Shown: positions 8,198 through 17,572, numbered from the stretch's first letter. The stretch: DNA of 54,891 bases from Flavobacterium sp. (GCA_016787805.1 JAEUTY010000019.1:1-54891), one strand, 5' to 3'. Numbers and translations: made by a program. Notes: generated by a model not told the origin, from the letters alone.

Positions 8198-9229
8198 TTA
8201 TTTAAAAGCTAAAATGCAAATTCCTGTTATTACTATGTTGATGATGGAAAGTGGAATTAATATTTTCCAACCCAAATTCATCAATTGATCGTATCGAAAA
8301 CGCGGTATCGTCCAACGAATCCACATGTAGAAGAAAATAAATCCGCATATTTTGATAAATAAAACGATAATTCCGATTACGTTGGCGATGTTTACGCCCC
8401 AATTTTCAACTGCCCAACTCATGCCAGGATAATTGTAACCACCAAAATATAAAATGGCCAAAATAGCGGATGAAATGAACATATTCGCGTATTCAGCAAA
8501 CAAGTAGAACCCCATTTTCATGGAAGAATATTCGGTGTGGTAACCACCAATCAATTCCGATTCACATTCTGCTAAGTCGAAAGGTGTTCGGTTGGTTTCA
8601 GCGAAAGCACAAATTAAGAAAATCAAAAATCCTACAGGTTGGTAGAATACATTCCAGTTCATGCCTTGTTGTTGCAACGAAATTTCTTTCAAGCTTAAAG
8701 TTCCTGTCATAATTATCAAAGCGATGATTGACAATCCCATAGCAACTTCGTAAGAAACCATTTGCGAAGCCGCACGAACAGCGCCCATTAGCGAGAATTT
8801 ATTGTTGGATGCCCAACCTCCAATCATGATGCCGTAAACGCCTACTGAAACTACTCCGAAAATGTACAATAACGAAACATCAATATCAGTCGCTTGAAGG
8901 ACTACGGTTCTGCCAAACATTTCGAGTTTGTCGCCCCACGGAATTACTGCACTGGTCATCAAAGCGGTACTCATCGCTATGGCTGGACCAACGAAGAATA
9001 AAAATCTGTTGGGTGTATTGGGTTCAAATTCTTCTTTAGCGAATAATTTCATTCCATCGGCTAGTGGTTGCAATAATCCGCCCCAACCGGCTCGATTCGG
9101 ACCAACACGATCTTGTAAAAAAGCAGCTACTTTGCGTTCTGCCCAAGTAGAATACATCGCCATGACCATAGTGATAGCGAAAATTGCTACTATAAAAATA
9201 CTTTTTTCTATAATTAAGGCATTATCCAT
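8198..9229 (-). CDS. nuoH: NADH-quinone oxidoreductase subunit H
   Basis: 343-residue membrane subunit with eight or so helices that forms the quinone chamber with NuoB and NuoD. Signatures are DRVGPNRAGWGGLLQPLADG near the N-terminus and the acidic loop FAETNRTPFDLAECESELIG, then YSSMKMGFYLFAEYANM. The first 8 bases overlap the end of nuoG (9222-9229), indicating translational coupling. Normal length and no visible defect. Confidence 0.97.
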   Translation of the reverse strand: MDNALIIEKSIFIVAIFAITMVMAMYSTWAERKVAAFLQDRVGPNRAGWGGLLQPLADGMKLFAKEEFEPNTPNRFLFFVGPAIAMSTALMTSAVIPWGDKLEMFGRTVVLQATDIDVSLLYIFGVVSVGVYGIMIGGWASNNKFSLMGAVRAASQMVSYEVAMGLSIIALIIMTGTLSLKEISLQQQGMNWNVFYQPVGFLIFLICAFAETNRTPFDLAECESELIGGYHTEYSSMKMGFYLFAEYANMFISSAILAILYFGGYNYPGMSWAVENWGVNIANVIGIIVLFIKICGFIFFYMWIRWTIPRFRYDQLMNLGWKILIPLSIINIVITGICILAFK

Positions 9230-10277
9230 TGTTCTTGCTTTCTATTTTACTTCCGTCAATTTTTTCATTGTAATCAATCTCAGCCATACTGATTTTTTTA
9301 CGATCGATGTCTCTACCTTGAAGAATTCCTTTTTCAGTTTCGATTATTACTTTATCTAATTTTCTAGTATAATTATTTTGGTTGATAACCGAGTCTTTTT
9401 CGAATTTACGCGGACCTTCAATTACCCAATCTGAAACTTCTTTTTTGTCGAAACGACACGTATTACAGATGAAATCTTCAACTTCGTGGTACTCATCTTT
9501 ACGAGCGGTTACACGTTGAATTTCGTTACCGAACATCCAAAGTGTTGTTTTTCCGCAACAACCTGGTGTTGTGCATTCTCTGTGTGCGTTGAACGGTTTG
9601 TTGAACCACACTCTCGATTTGAATCGGAACGTTTTGTCAGTTAAAGCACCAACTGGACAAACATCAATCATATTGCCTGAAAATTCATTGTCGATAGCTG
9701 CTGAAACACAAGTCGAAATTTGGGAGTGATCGCCACGGTTCAATACTCCGTGAACGCGACCATCTGTTAATTGATCAGCTACTTCTACACAACGTTGACA
9801 AACGATGCAACGGTTCATGTGCAATTGAATGTACGGACCAATATCTTCGGGTTCGAAGGTTCTTTTTTCTTCAATGAAACGCGTTTCCGATTTTCCGTGT
9901 TCGAAACTTAAATTTTGCAAATCACATTCACCTGCTTGATCGCAAACTGGGCAATCCAATGGGTGATTGATTAACAAAAATTCGGTTACGGCTTTGCGTG
10001 CTTCGGTTACTCTTTCCGACGATTTGCTCGCCACTTCCATTCCGTCTTGACAACCTGTTACACAAGAAGCCACAAGTTTTGGCATCGGACGTGGATCGGC
10101 TTCGCTGCCTTTGGTGACGTCCACCAAGCAACAACGGCATTTTCCACCGGTTCCTTTTAATTTCGAATAATAACACATGGCTGGCGGAACTGATTCTCCA
10201 CCAATCATACGAGCCGCTTGCAGGATAGTTGTTCCTGGAGCTACTTCAATTTCTTGACCGTCTATGGTTACTTTCAT
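9222..10277 (-). CDS. nuoG: Short NuoG: iron-sulfur N-terminal part of complex I subunit G
   Basis: 351 residues, far shorter than the roughly 900 residues of E. coli NuoG. It begins with the 2Fe-2S fold (N1b cysteines in CYYSKLKGTGGKCRCC, then Cys in VASC). Next come the His-Cys cluster N5 ligands in HPLDCPVCDQAGECDLQ and the N4 ligands CIVCQRC with a distal CPVGAL. The remnant of the Mop4Fe4S domain (ECTTPGCCGKTTLW ... FICNTCR) is followed only by a charged tail; the large molybdopterin-like domain is absent. The open frame ends cleanly, so this is the natural form and not a truncation. It overlaps nuoH by 8 bp. Confidence 0.93.
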   Translation of the reverse strand: MKVTIDGQEIEVAPGTTILQAARMIGGESVPPAMCYYSKLKGTGGKCRCCLVDVTKGSEADPRPMPKLVASCVTGCQDGMEVASKSSERVTEARKAVTEFLLINHPLDCPVCDQAGECDLQNLSFEHGKSETRFIEEKRTFEPEDIGPYIQLHMNRCIVCQRCVEVADQLTDGRVHGVLNRGDHSQISTCVSAAIDNEFSGNMIDVCPVGALTDKTFRFKSRVWFNKPFNAHRECTTPGCCGKTTLWMFGNEIQRVTARKDEYHEVEDFICNTCRFDKKEVSDWVIEGPRKFEKDSVINQNNYTRKLDKVIIETEKGILQGRDIDRKKISMAEIDYNEKIDGSKIESKNNG

Positions 10278-10283
10278 ATTTTT

Positions 10284-10362
10284 TCTGCTCTAAGCTGTAA
10301 GCTTTAAGCTCTAAGCATAAGCTTATAATGGCTTATGGCTTACAGCTTATGGCTTATAGCTA
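10284..10362. repeat. AGCTTA-rich intergenic repeat with hairpin
   Basis: The 87-bp gap between nuoF and nuoG is filled by reiterated AAGCTNTAAGC/GCTTATGGCTTA words. TAAGCTGTAAGC (10291-10302) is the exact reverse complement of GCTTACAGCTTA (10338-10349). In the nuo transcript this would form a stable stem-loop before nuoG. There is no coding content. Confidence 0.7.
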
Positions 10363-10364
10363 TT

Positions 10365-11732
10365 TTAAACTGTTTGCTTTGCTACTAAATGCTTTACTTT
10401 TTCAAAAGGTTCAGCTACAAAGTGATCTCTATTTTTTACTTTTTCTGGGAAACGAATGTGGTATTCAAACTCGTCTCTAAAATGACGAATGGCTGCTGCA
10501 ACAGGCCATGAAGCCGCGTCACCTAATGGACAAATCGTATTTCCTTCGATTTTAGATTGAATGCTCCACAACAATTCAATGTCTTCCTCGCGGCCTTGAC
10601 CATTTTCGATTCTCCACAATACTTTTTCCAACCAACCTGTTCCTTCACGGCATGGTGTACATTGTCCGCAACTTTCGTGATGATAGAAACGTGAGAAATT
10701 CCATGTATTTCGAACGATGCAAGCACGGTCATCGTAAACAATAAATCCGCCTGAACCTAACATTGAACCTGTTGCGAATCCACCATCGGATAAACTTTCA
10801 TACGTCATCAAACGATCTTCGCCAGCGGCGGTTTTGTAAATCAAATTAGAAGGTAAAATCGGCACCGAACTTCCTCCAGGAACTAAAGCCTTTAAAGGTC
10901 GGTCCGTTTGCATTCCACCACAATATTCATCTGAATTCATGAATTCGTATACCGAAACACCCAATTCAATTTCGAAAACACCTTGATTTTTAATATTACC
11001 CGAAGCCGAGATTAATTTGGTTCCAGTAGAGCGTCCAATTCCTATACTAGCATAATCAGCACCCGAATTATTGATGATCCAAGGCACAGCCGAAATGGTC
11101 TCAACGTTGTTTACTACAGTTGGATTTTGCCACAAACCTTGTACAGCAGGAAATGGTGGTTTCAAACGAGGATTGCCACGATTTCCTTCTAAACTTTCGA
11201 TAAGCGCTGTTTCTTCTCCGCAGATGTAGGCACCACCACCAATTTGAACGTACAAATCCAAATCGTAGCCCGAACCTAATATATTTTTACCCAACCAACC
11301 AGCAGCTTTAGCTTCGGCGATGGCTCTTTCTAAAATTTTATACACCCACATGTATTCTCCACGGATGTAGATGTAGGATAAATTAGCACCCAGAGCGTAA
11401 CTTGAGGTAATCATTCCTTCTATTAAAAGGTGCGGAATGTATTCCATTAAGTAACGATCTTTGAATGTTCCAGGTTCTGATTCGTCAGCATTACAAACCA
11501 AATGACGAGGCTTACCCGATTTTTTGTCGATAAAACTCCATTTCATTCCCGCTGGGAAACCGGCGCCACCACGACCACGAAGCCCAGAAGTTTTTACTTC
11601 TTCCACTACTTCGTCTGGTGTCATTTTTTTCAAGGCTTTCTCTACTGACGCATAACCGCCTTCACGGCGATACACTTCGTAGGTTTTGATGCCCGGAACA
11701 TTGATTTTTTCTAATAATATTTTTCTTCCCAT
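10365..11732 (-). CDS. nuoF: NADH-quinone oxidoreductase subunit F
   Basis: 455-residue NADH-oxidising subunit with FMN and cluster N3. The start at 11732 gives MGRKILLEKINVPG and leaves 4 bp after the nuoE stop; an upstream ATG at 11780 would overlap nuoE and add unrelated residues. Visible sites are GLRGRGGAGFPAGMKW (nucleotide/FMN loop), CNADESEPGTFKDR, and the 4Fe-4S ligands in ESCGQCTPCREG with a distal Cys in TICPLGDAA. It is the electron entry point of the complex. Confidence 0.96.
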   Translation of the reverse strand: MGRKILLEKINVPGIKTYEVYRREGGYASVEKALKKMTPDEVVEEVKTSGLRGRGGAGFPAGMKWSFIDKKSGKPRHLVCNADESEPGTFKDRYLMEYIPHLLIEGMITSSYALGANLSYIYIRGEYMWVYKILERAIAEAKAAGWLGKNILGSGYDLDLYVQIGGGAYICGEETALIESLEGNRGNPRLKPPFPAVQGLWQNPTVVNNVETISAVPWIINNSGADYASIGIGRSTGTKLISASGNIKNQGVFEIELGVSVYEFMNSDEYCGGMQTDRPLKALVPGGSSVPILPSNLIYKTAAGEDRLMTYESLSDGGFATGSMLGSGGFIVYDDRACIVRNTWNFSRFYHHESCGQCTPCREGTGWLEKVLWRIENGQGREEDIELLWSIQSKIEGNTICPLGDAASWPVAAAIRHFRDEFEYHIRFPEKVKNRDHFVAEPFEKVKHLVAKQTV

Positions 11733-11736
11733 GATA

Positions 11737-12267
11737 TTATTTATCGTGTAAAGTGATTTTTCCGTCTTTGCAATCGTCAATCAATTGATCAATTTTTTCA
11801 GGCGTTAAATGTTCTTGGTAGAAATCGCCCAATTGCATCATGGGAGCATAACCGCAAGCGCCTAAACATTCTACACCACGCACTTCAAAAAGTCCGTCTG
11901 CTGTTGGTTCGCCTACTTTTACTCCTAATTTATTGCAAGTATAATCCATCAAATCTTCTACGCCGTTTTGACAACAAGGCGAAGTTTGGCAGAATTCAAA
12001 CATGTATTTTCCGATTGGACGTTGGTTGAACATGGTGTAAAAAGTCACTACTTCGTACACTTCAATCGGTTGAATTTCTAATATTTCGGCTACTTTGTTT
12101 TGCAAATCGATGCTCAACCAGTTGTCGTGAGCGTCTTGTACTTCGTGTAAAACAGGCAATAAGGCCGATTTCTTTTTATCAGCAGGATAATGACTGAGTA
12201 ATTCATTGATGCGAGCCATCAACGGTTCAGTTAGATTTATCTCTTGTTTGATGTGTGATCTTTCCAT
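11737..12267 (-). CDS. nuoE: NADH-quinone oxidoreductase subunit E
   Basis: 176-residue thioredoxin-fold 2Fe-2S subunit (cluster N1a). The ligands are seen as CQTSPCC in the first motif and ECLGACGYAP in the second. The N-terminal helical part (LSHYPADKKKSALLPVLHEVQ) is typical. NuoE pairs with NuoF in the NADH dehydrogenase module. A 77-bp gap with AT-rich repeats separates it from nuoD upstream; it ends 4 bp before nuoF. Confidence 0.96.
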   Translation of the reverse strand: MERSHIKQEINLTEPLMARINELLSHYPADKKKSALLPVLHEVQDAHDNWLSIDLQNKVAEILEIQPIEVYEVVTFYTMFNQRPIGKYMFEFCQTSPCCQNGVEDLMDYTCNKLGVKVGEPTADGLFEVRGVECLGACGYAPMMQLGDFYQEHLTPEKIDQLIDDCKDGKITLHDK

Positions 12268-12277
12268 TTTTTTCTAA

Positions 12278-12305
12278 TTTAGAAATTAGAATTTAGAAAT
12301 TAGAA
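12278..12305. repeat. Tandem 14-bp repeat between nuoD and nuoE
   Basis: TTTAGAAATTAGAA occurs twice in direct tandem (12278-12291 and 12292-12305). Related words continue to about 12340. It occupies the only long gap in the first half of the nuo operon besides the one after nuoA. No promoter-like element was recognised in it. Confidence 0.7.
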
Positions 12306-12344
12306 GTGAATCATTCTGAATTCTAAATTCTTAGTTCATAATTT

Positions 12345-13580
12345 CTACGCGTCCAATTCTCCAGCAATTACATTTAAACTCGACAATATTACGATAGCAT
12401 CCGATAGCATCGCGCCTTTGATCATTTCAGGATACGCTTGGTAATAAATGTAACAAGGTCTTCTGAATTTTAAGCGATAAGGTGTTCTGCTTCCGTCCGT
12501 TACTAAATAAAATCCTAATTCACCATTTCCACCTTCAACAGCGTGATAAATTTCATCAACAGGAACAGGAACTTCTCCCATCACAATTTTGAAGTGATAG
12601 ATTAAGCTTTCCATGTTATGGTAAACGTCTTCTTTTGGAGGCAAATAATAATCAGGAACATCAGCATGAATAGGACCTTCTGGTAATTTTGCCAAGGCTT
12701 GTTTGATGATACTGATACTTTCCCAAACTTCTGCATTGCGTACACAAAAGCGATCGTACGTATCACCTGATTTTCCTACTGGAACAATAAATTCAAAATC
12801 ATCATACGATGAATACGGTTGTGCTACTCGAACGTCGTAATCGACTCCAGCAGCGCGTAAATTCGGACCTGTAAATCCGTAAGCCATGGCTTGTTCAGCC
12901 GAAATAGCTCCAACATTTACAGTTCTATCAATAAAAATTCTATTGCGTTCGAATAAGTTTTCAAATTCTTTCCATGCAATTGGGAAATCGGTTAAGAAAA
13001 CATCTAATTTTTTGAAAGCTTCTTCCGACCATTCTCTTTCAAAACCGCCAATTCTTCCCATGTTAGTTGTCAAACGAGCACCACATATTTCTTCGTAGAT
13101 TTCGTAGATTTTTTCTCTGAATTGGAATACATATAAGAAACCCGTATATGCTCCAGTATCTACACCTAAAATCGAATTACAAATTAAGTGGTCGGCGATA
13201 CGAGCCAATTCCATTACGATAACTCTTAGGTATTGAGCGCGTTTGGGTACTTCAATTTTTAATAATTTTTCAACGGTCATCCACCAAGCCATGTTATTGA
13301 TAGGCGACGAACAGTAGTTCATTCGATCGGTCAACACATTGATTTGGTAAAACGGACGATTTTCGGCGATTTTTTCGAAGGCGCGGTGAATGTAACCTAC
13401 AGTGGGTTCGGCATCTATAATGCGCTCACCATCCATCAACAAAATATTCTGAAAAATACCATGAGTTGCAGGGTGCGTTGGGCCAAGATTCAATATGGAA
13501 AGCTCGCTTCCGTCTTCGTTGCGTCGTTGTTCTATGATTTTAGCATATCGATGCTCTGGTGGTAATAATAAATCTGACAT
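12345..13580 (-). CDS. nuoD: NADH-quinone oxidoreductase subunit D
   Basis: 411-residue 49-kDa-type subunit of complex I, related to the large subunit of NiFe hydrogenases, lining the quinone pocket with NuoB. Features seen are LGPTHPATHGIFQNILLMDG near the N-terminus (quinone-site His), MAWWMTVEKLL, MGRIGGFEREW, and the C-terminal DAIVILSSLNVIAGELDA. It is encoded separately from nuoC, 22 bp downstream of it. Size and motifs are complete. Confidence 0.97.
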   Translation of the reverse strand: MSDLLLPPEHRYAKIIEQRRNEDGSELSILNLGPTHPATHGIFQNILLMDGERIIDAEPTVGYIHRAFEKIAENRPFYQINVLTDRMNYCSSPINNMAWWMTVEKLLKIEVPKRAQYLRVIVMELARIADHLICNSILGVDTGAYTGFLYVFQFREKIYEIYEEICGARLTTNMGRIGGFEREWSEEAFKKLDVFLTDFPIAWKEFENLFERNRIFIDRTVNVGAISAEQAMAYGFTGPNLRAAGVDYDVRVAQPYSSYDDFEFIVPVGKSGDTYDRFCVRNAEVWESISIIKQALAKLPEGPIHADVPDYYLPPKEDVYHNMESLIYHFKIVMGEVPVPVDEIYHAVEGGNGELGFYLVTDGSRTPYRLKFRRPCYIYYQAYPEMIKGAMLSDAIVILSSLNVIAGELDA

Positions 13581-13602
13581 TTATAATGTTGAATTATTTT
13601 AT

Positions 13603-14121
13603 TTAACAATTGGCTGGTGTACGTCCGAAGAAGCGATCGTCTTTGTCGGTTCTTCCGCTGTCTTCCATTGGGAATTCTTTTCTCATTGGGTGCGACACCA
13701 TTTCGTCCATGTTCAAAATTCGTTTCAATTGCGGATGTCCACTGAATTCTATTCCGTAAAAATCCCACGCTTCTCTTTCCATCCAATTGGCGCAAAGAAA
13801 CAAATCGGTAACTGTTGGTACTTCTGGGTTTTCTGGCAAATAGGTTTTTACTCTGATGCGAACGTTTTCAATCCAATTGTGTAATTGATAGACTACTGCA
13901 AATTGGTGTTGATCATCGTTATCTGGAAAATGAATGCCGGCTAAATCGGTAAGAAAATGGAAGTTCAATTCTTCTTGTTCTTTTAGAAATCGAATTACAT
14001 CGTGAATGGTAGTTGGAGTGGCTTCAAAAGTGAAAACATCTCTTTTCATTTCAAAATTCAGCACGTTATTGCCAAATTGTTGTGCTAATTTTTCTTGTAT
14101 AAAATTGGTTTCTAATGCCAT
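13603..14121 (-). CDS. nuoC: NADH-quinone oxidoreductase subunit C
   Basis: 172-residue 30-kDa-type subunit of the peripheral arm. The family signature is seen as WMEREAWDFYGIEFSGHPQL with the following HPMRKEFPMED. It is a structural subunit without cofactors that holds NuoD. It starts 1 bp after the nuoB stop and is not fused to nuoD, unlike the NuoCD fusion of E. coli. Confidence 0.95.
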   Translation of the reverse strand: MALETNFIQEKLAQQFGNNVLNFEMKRDVFTFEATPTTIHDVIRFLKEQEELNFHFLTDLAGIHFPDNDDQHQFAVVYQLHNWIENVRIRVKTYLPENPEVPTVTDLFLCANWMEREAWDFYGIEFSGHPQLKRILNMDEMVSHPMRKEFPMEDSGRTDKDDRFFGRTPANC

Positions 14122-14122
14122 A

Positions 14123-14665
14123 TTATAGGTTATAAGAAGCTAATAATTCTTTGTATTCAGGAGAATTTCTGCGACGAACCGATTCGTTTTTCACCAATTC
14201 TTGTAGTTGCATTACACCTTGTACAATTTGTTCAGGTCTTGGCGGACAACCTGGAACGTAAACATCAACAGGAATTACTTTGTCAATGCCTTGTAGCACA
14301 GAATACGTGTCGAAAACACCACCTGAACTTGCACAAGCTCCAACGGCAATTACCCAACGAGGTTCTGACATTTGCTCGTATACTTGACGTAAAATGGGTG
14401 CCATTTTTTTAGAAATAGTTCCCATTACCATTAGCATATCCGCTTGACGAGGAGAAAAACTCACACGCTCAGAACCGAAACGCGCTAAATCGTAATGCGA
14501 TGCCATCGTAGCCATAAATTCAATTCCGCAACATGAAGTAGCAAAAGGCAGCGGCCAAAGCGAATTGGCGCGAGCTAATCCTACCACATCATTTAATTTG
14601 GTTGCGAAAAATCCTTCACCTGTTACTCCTTCTGGTGGAGCTACCATATTTGGTTTATTGTCCAT
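14123..14665 (-). CDS. nuoB: NADH-quinone oxidoreductase subunit B
   Basis: 180-residue subunit that carries the terminal cluster N2 and donates electrons to quinone. The ligand cysteines are the adjacent pair in TSCCGIEFMA, the Cys in GACASSGGVFDTYS and the Cys in VPGCPPRPEQI. It lies between nuoA (77-bp gap) and nuoC (1-bp gap). Length is normal. Confidence 0.97.
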   Translation of the reverse strand: MDNKPNMVAPPEGVTGEGFFATKLNDVVGLARANSLWPLPFATSCCGIEFMATMASHYDLARFGSERVSFSPRQADMLMVMGTISKKMAPILRQVYEQMSEPRWVIAVGACASSGGVFDTYSVLQGIDKVIPVDVYVPGCPPRPEQIVQGVMQLQELVKNESVRRRNSPEYKELLASYNL

Positions 14666-14742
14666 GTTTATTTTGAATTTTGAATATAAATTTTAAATGA
14701 AACTTAATTTAAAATTTAACATTTATAATTTAAAATAATTGT

Positions 14743-15108
14743 TTATTCCCACTCAAGTGCTTTCTTCTTAATGATGTAGAAGAAGCCAATTAAAAGTAAT
14801 GCCATGAAAATGATCATTTTGATCATTCCTTCCATTCCTAATTCTTTAAAATTTACCGCCCAAGGATATAGGAAAATAACTTCCACATCAAAAAGCACAA
14901 AAAGAATCGCTACTAAGAAATATTTTACGGAAAACGGAATACGTGCGTTTCCGACCGATTCGATACCACATTCGAAGTTTTTATCTTTGCTTTTCGAATG
15001 TCTTTTCGGACCTAAAAAGCTTGATCCAATGATGGTTAAAACCACGAATCCAATGGCCAAACCAGCTTGCATTAGTATCGGTAAAAAATCAGATGGAGTT
15101 GATTGCAT
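14743..15108 (-). CDS. nuoA: NADH-quinone oxidoreductase subunit A
   Basis: 121-residue membrane subunit with three helices and the conserved loop KNFECGIESVGNARIPFSVK, then FLVAILFVLFDVEVIFLYPW with the acidic residues expected in helix 2. It is the first gene of the 14-gene operon. A consensus-type promoter lies 35-67 bp upstream. The following 77-bp gap to nuoB is AT-rich and holds only AAATTTTAA-like words. Confidence 0.96.
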   Translation of the reverse strand: MQSTPSDFLPILMQAGLAIGFVVLTIIGSSFLGPKRHSKSKDKNFECGIESVGNARIPFSVKYFLVAILFVLFDVEVIFLYPWAVNFKELGMEGMIKMIIFMALLLIGFFYIIKKKALEWE

Positions 15109-15142
15109 AGTTCTAAAAAATTAGACGTAAATAAAATAGCCA

Positions 15143-15175
15143 CAAATATACTGCGCTTAATTTAATTCGCAAAAA
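15143..15175 (-). promoter_or_regulatory. Promoter of the nuo operon
   Basis: On the minus strand TTTTTG (15170-15175) is followed by a 19-bp spacer and TATATTTG (15143-15150). This matches the Bacteroidota arrangement TTTG-N19-TAnnTTTG exactly. The predicted start of transcription is about 30 bp before the nuoA ATG. No other start-like element of this quality was seen inside the operon. Confidence 0.8.
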
Positions 15176-15250
15176 TCAATCGATAAACGTTTGTTATTTA
15201 TAAGCTAAAAATGCTTATTTAAACTAATTCTAAATAATTGATTCTGTGCA

Positions 15251-15282
15251 TAAAAAAACGCCCCGAGATTATCGAGGCGTTA
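15251..15282 (-). terminator. Terminator of cspA
   Basis: In the minus-strand transcript AACGCCUCGA pairs with UCGGGGCGUU, a 10-bp stem with one G-U pair and a 5-base loop (15257-15281), then a run of seven T. It lies 32 bp beyond the cspA stop and insulates nuoA from cspA. Confidence 0.9.
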
Positions 15283-15313
15283 GACCATTGAGGTAACCAA
15301 AAAATAATATATA

Positions 15314-15514
15314 TTAGTCTTCGATAACTACTACTTGAGCAGCTACTTTACCTTTTCTTCCTTCTTCTTCTTCGTAAGAAACTTTATCACCTTCATTTAG
15401 TGATTCAGCTTTAATACCTGTTGCGTGAACGAAAATGTCTTTTCCATTTTCATCATCTGTAATGAATCCGTAACCTTTAGACTCATTGAAAAATTTAACT
15501 GTACCTGTGCGCAT
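15314..15514 (-). CDS. Cold-shock-domain protein (CspA family)
   Basis: 66-residue single cold-shock domain. Both nucleic-acid-binding motifs are present: RNP1 as KGYGFI (residues 13-18) and RNP2 as DIFVH (26-30). Proteins of this family bind single-stranded RNA and DNA and melt secondary structure in mRNA. It is a single-gene unit with its own promoter and terminator. Paralogue assignment cannot be made from sequence alone, so no symbol is given. Start MRTGTVKFFNESKG is typical. Confidence 0.96.
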   Translation of the reverse strand: MRTGTVKFFNESKGYGFITDDENGKDIFVHATGIKAESLNEGDKVSYEEEEGRKGKVAAQVVVIED

Positions 15515-15543
15515 TTTGTAATATAAAAAAAATTAATAATGGT

Positions 15544-15573
15544 CAAAGATATACTTATTTCTGACATAGCAAA
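15544..15573 (-). promoter_or_regulatory. Promoter of cspA
   Basis: On the minus strand TTTG (15570-15573), an 18-bp spacer and TATCTTTG (15544-15551) form a good Bacteroidota promoter. The leader before the cspA ATG would be only about 25 bases, too short for an elaborate cold-responsive leader. Confidence 0.7.
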
Positions 15574-15668
15574 CAAAACGCGCTTAAAAAGTTAAAAAAA
15601 TTATAATAAATTAAAGTTATAATTAGATGATTTTCAATCTTGTATTTGAAATATTGAAAGATTTTAAA

Positions 15669-15708
15669 TAAAAAAAGCAACTATTTATTAATATTTAAAT
15701 AGTTGCTT
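15669..15708 (-). terminator. Terminator of aspS
   Basis: A 13-bp perfect stem (AAGCAACTATTTA and its complement, 15675-15687 and 15696-15708) with an 8-base loop, followed on the minus strand by a T-run. It lies 28 bp after the aspS stop codon. Confidence 0.9.
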
Positions 15709-15736
15709 AGTTGATATTTGAGAATTTAATAGTTTT

Positions 15737-17488
15737 TTATTTTACATCCAACTTGATATGTAATTCGTTCAATTGTAAGTCATCAATTACAGAAGGTGCA
15801 TCAATCATGACATCTCTTCCAGAATTATTTTTTGGAAAAGCGATAAAATCACGAATGGTTTCTTGTCCACCTAAAATCGCAACCAAACGATCCAATCCAA
15901 AGGCCAATCCACCATGAGGAGGTGCGCCAAATTGGAACGCATTCATCAAGAAACCAAACTGAGCTTCGGCTTGTTCAGGCGTAAATCCTAACAAAGAGAA
16001 CATTCTACTTTGTAAATCTTTATCGTGAATACGAATTGATCCACCGCCAATTTCATTTCCGTTCAACACCATATCGTAAGCGTTAGCACGTACTTTTCCA
16101 GGCTCTGTTTCGATCAATTTCATGTCTTCAGGTTTTGGCGAAGTAAATGGATGGTGCATCGCATGGTAACGACCGCTTTCTTCCTCCCATTCCAACAATG
16201 GAAAATCTACAACCCAAAGCGGAGCAAATTCATCCGGTTTTCTCAAGCCTAAGCGTGTGGCTACTTCCATACGTAAAGCCGAAAGTTGTGTTCTGGTTTT
16301 ATTGGCGTTACCTGATAAAACTAAAATTAAGTCGCCTGCTTTGGCATTGGTAATTTCAGCCCATTTTTTCAAATCGTCTTGATCGTAGAATTTATCTACT
16401 GATGATTTGAATGTGCCATCTTCTTCGCATTTTACATAAACCAATCCAGAAGCGCCTATTTGTGGTCGTTTAACCCAATCAATTAAGGCATCGATTTCTT
16501 TTCTTGAATAATTTCCGCAACCCGGAGCAGCAATTCCGACAACTAATTCGGCCGAATTGAATACACCAAAATCTTTGTGTTGTGCTACCGCGTTCAATTC
16601 GCCAAATTTCATTTCAAAACGAATGTCTGGCTTGTCGTTTCCGTAGGTTTTCATCGCATAATCGTAGGTCATTCTTGGAAATTCGGCTACATCAATTCCT
16701 TTTAATTCTTTGAGTAAATGACGTGTCAATCCTTCAAAAACATTCAAAATATCTTCTTGCTCTACGAAAGCCATTTCACAATCGATTTGTGTAAACTCAG
16801 GTTGACGATCGGCTCTCAAATCTTCATCGCGGAAACATTTTACAATTTGAAAGTATTTGTCCATTCCGCCTACCATCAACAATTGTTTGAAGGTTTGTGG
16901 CGATTGTGGTAAAGCATAAAATTGTCCCTCATTCATTCTACTCGGAACTACGAAATCGCGAGCACCTTCGGGAGTTGATTTGATTAAATAAGGCGTTTCT
17001 ACTTCGCAAAAATCCAAATCAGATAAATACTTACGTACTTCCATTGCTACTTTGTGACGGAAAAGTAAACTGTTTTTTACTGGATTTCTTCGAATATCTA
17101 AATAACGGTATTTCATTCGAATGTCTTCGCCGCCATCGGTTTCATCTTCAATAGTAAATGGTGGAAGTATGGCATTGTTTAAGACAGTCAATTGAGTAAC
17201 TAAAATTTCAACAGCTCCAGTCGGCATGTTCGGATTTTTTGATTCGCGCTCAATTACAGTTCCTTTCACCTGAATTACAAATTCTCTTCCAAGTGATTTT
17301 GCTTTTTCAAAAACCGCTTTATCAGTGCGTTGCTCGTCGAAAATTAATTGGGTAATTCCGTAGCGATCGCGCAAATCTACCCAAATCATGAATCCTTTAT
17401 CGCGTGATTTTTGAACCCAACCGGCTAGCGTTACTTCTTTATTGATGTCTGAGGCGTTTAATTGCCCACAATTATGACTTCTGTACAT
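15737..17488 (-). CDS. aspS: Aspartyl-tRNA synthetase
   Basis: 583-residue class II aminoacyl-tRNA synthetase that charges tRNA-Asp in the cytoplasm. The start at 17488 gives the family N-terminus [14 protein letters not shown]; the frame is open upstream but the added residues are unrelated. The N-terminal OB fold ([20 protein letters not shown]) binds the anticodon. Motif 2 is seen as [18 protein letters not shown], and motif 3 as [15 protein letters not shown] near the C-terminus. The bacterial GAD insert lies between. The length is typical of bacterial AspRS. A TACTTTTG -7 element lies at 17505-17512, without a clear -33 partner. Confidence 0.97.
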   Translation of the reverse strand: MYRSHNCGQLNASDINKEVTLAGWVQKSRDKGFMIWVDLRDRYGITQLIFDEQRTDKAVFEKAKSLGREFVIQVKGTVIERESKNPNMPTGAVEILVTQLTVLNNAILPPFTIEDETDGGEDIRMKYRYLDIRRNPVKNSLLFRHKVAMEVRKYLSDLDFCEVETPYLIKSTPEGARDFVVPSRMNEGQFYALPQSPQTFKQLLMVGGMDKYFQIVKCFRDEDLRADRQPEFTQIDCEMAFVEQEDILNVFEGLTRHLLKELKGIDVAEFPRMTYDYAMKTYGNDKPDIRFEMKFGELNAVAQHKDFGVFNSAELVVGIAAPGCGNYSRKEIDALIDWVKRPQIGASGLVYVKCEEDGTFKSSVDKFYDQDDLKKWAEITNAKAGDLILVLSGNANKTRTQLSALRMEVATRLGLRKPDEFAPLWVVDFPLLEWEEESGRYHAMHHPFTSPKPEDMKLIETEPGKVRANAYDMVLNGNEIGGGSIRIHDKDLQSRMFSLLGFTPEQAEAQFGFLMNAFQFGAPPHGGLAFGLDRLVAILGGQETIRDFIAFPKNNSGRDVMIDAPSVIDDLQLNELHIKLDVK

Positions 17489-17504
17489 TAGAATAATTTT
17501 TTGG

Positions 17505-17512
17505 CAAAAGTA
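17505..17512 (-). promoter_or_regulatory. Possible -7 element for aspS
   Basis: TACTTTTG on the minus strand matches TAnnTTTG and lies 16 bp before the aspS start. No TTG was found at the usual distance upstream, so the call rests on the -7 box alone. Confidence 0.4.
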
Positions 17513-17572
17513 AAAAACAAAAATCAATTATGTAGAGTAAAGTTGAATTGAAATTTTTTGTTAAACAAAACG

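Noticed and set aside
13495-13884. 129-codon plus-strand open frame over nuoC and nuoD
   Set aside because: It crosses two well-supported complex I genes in antisense and has no recognisable features.
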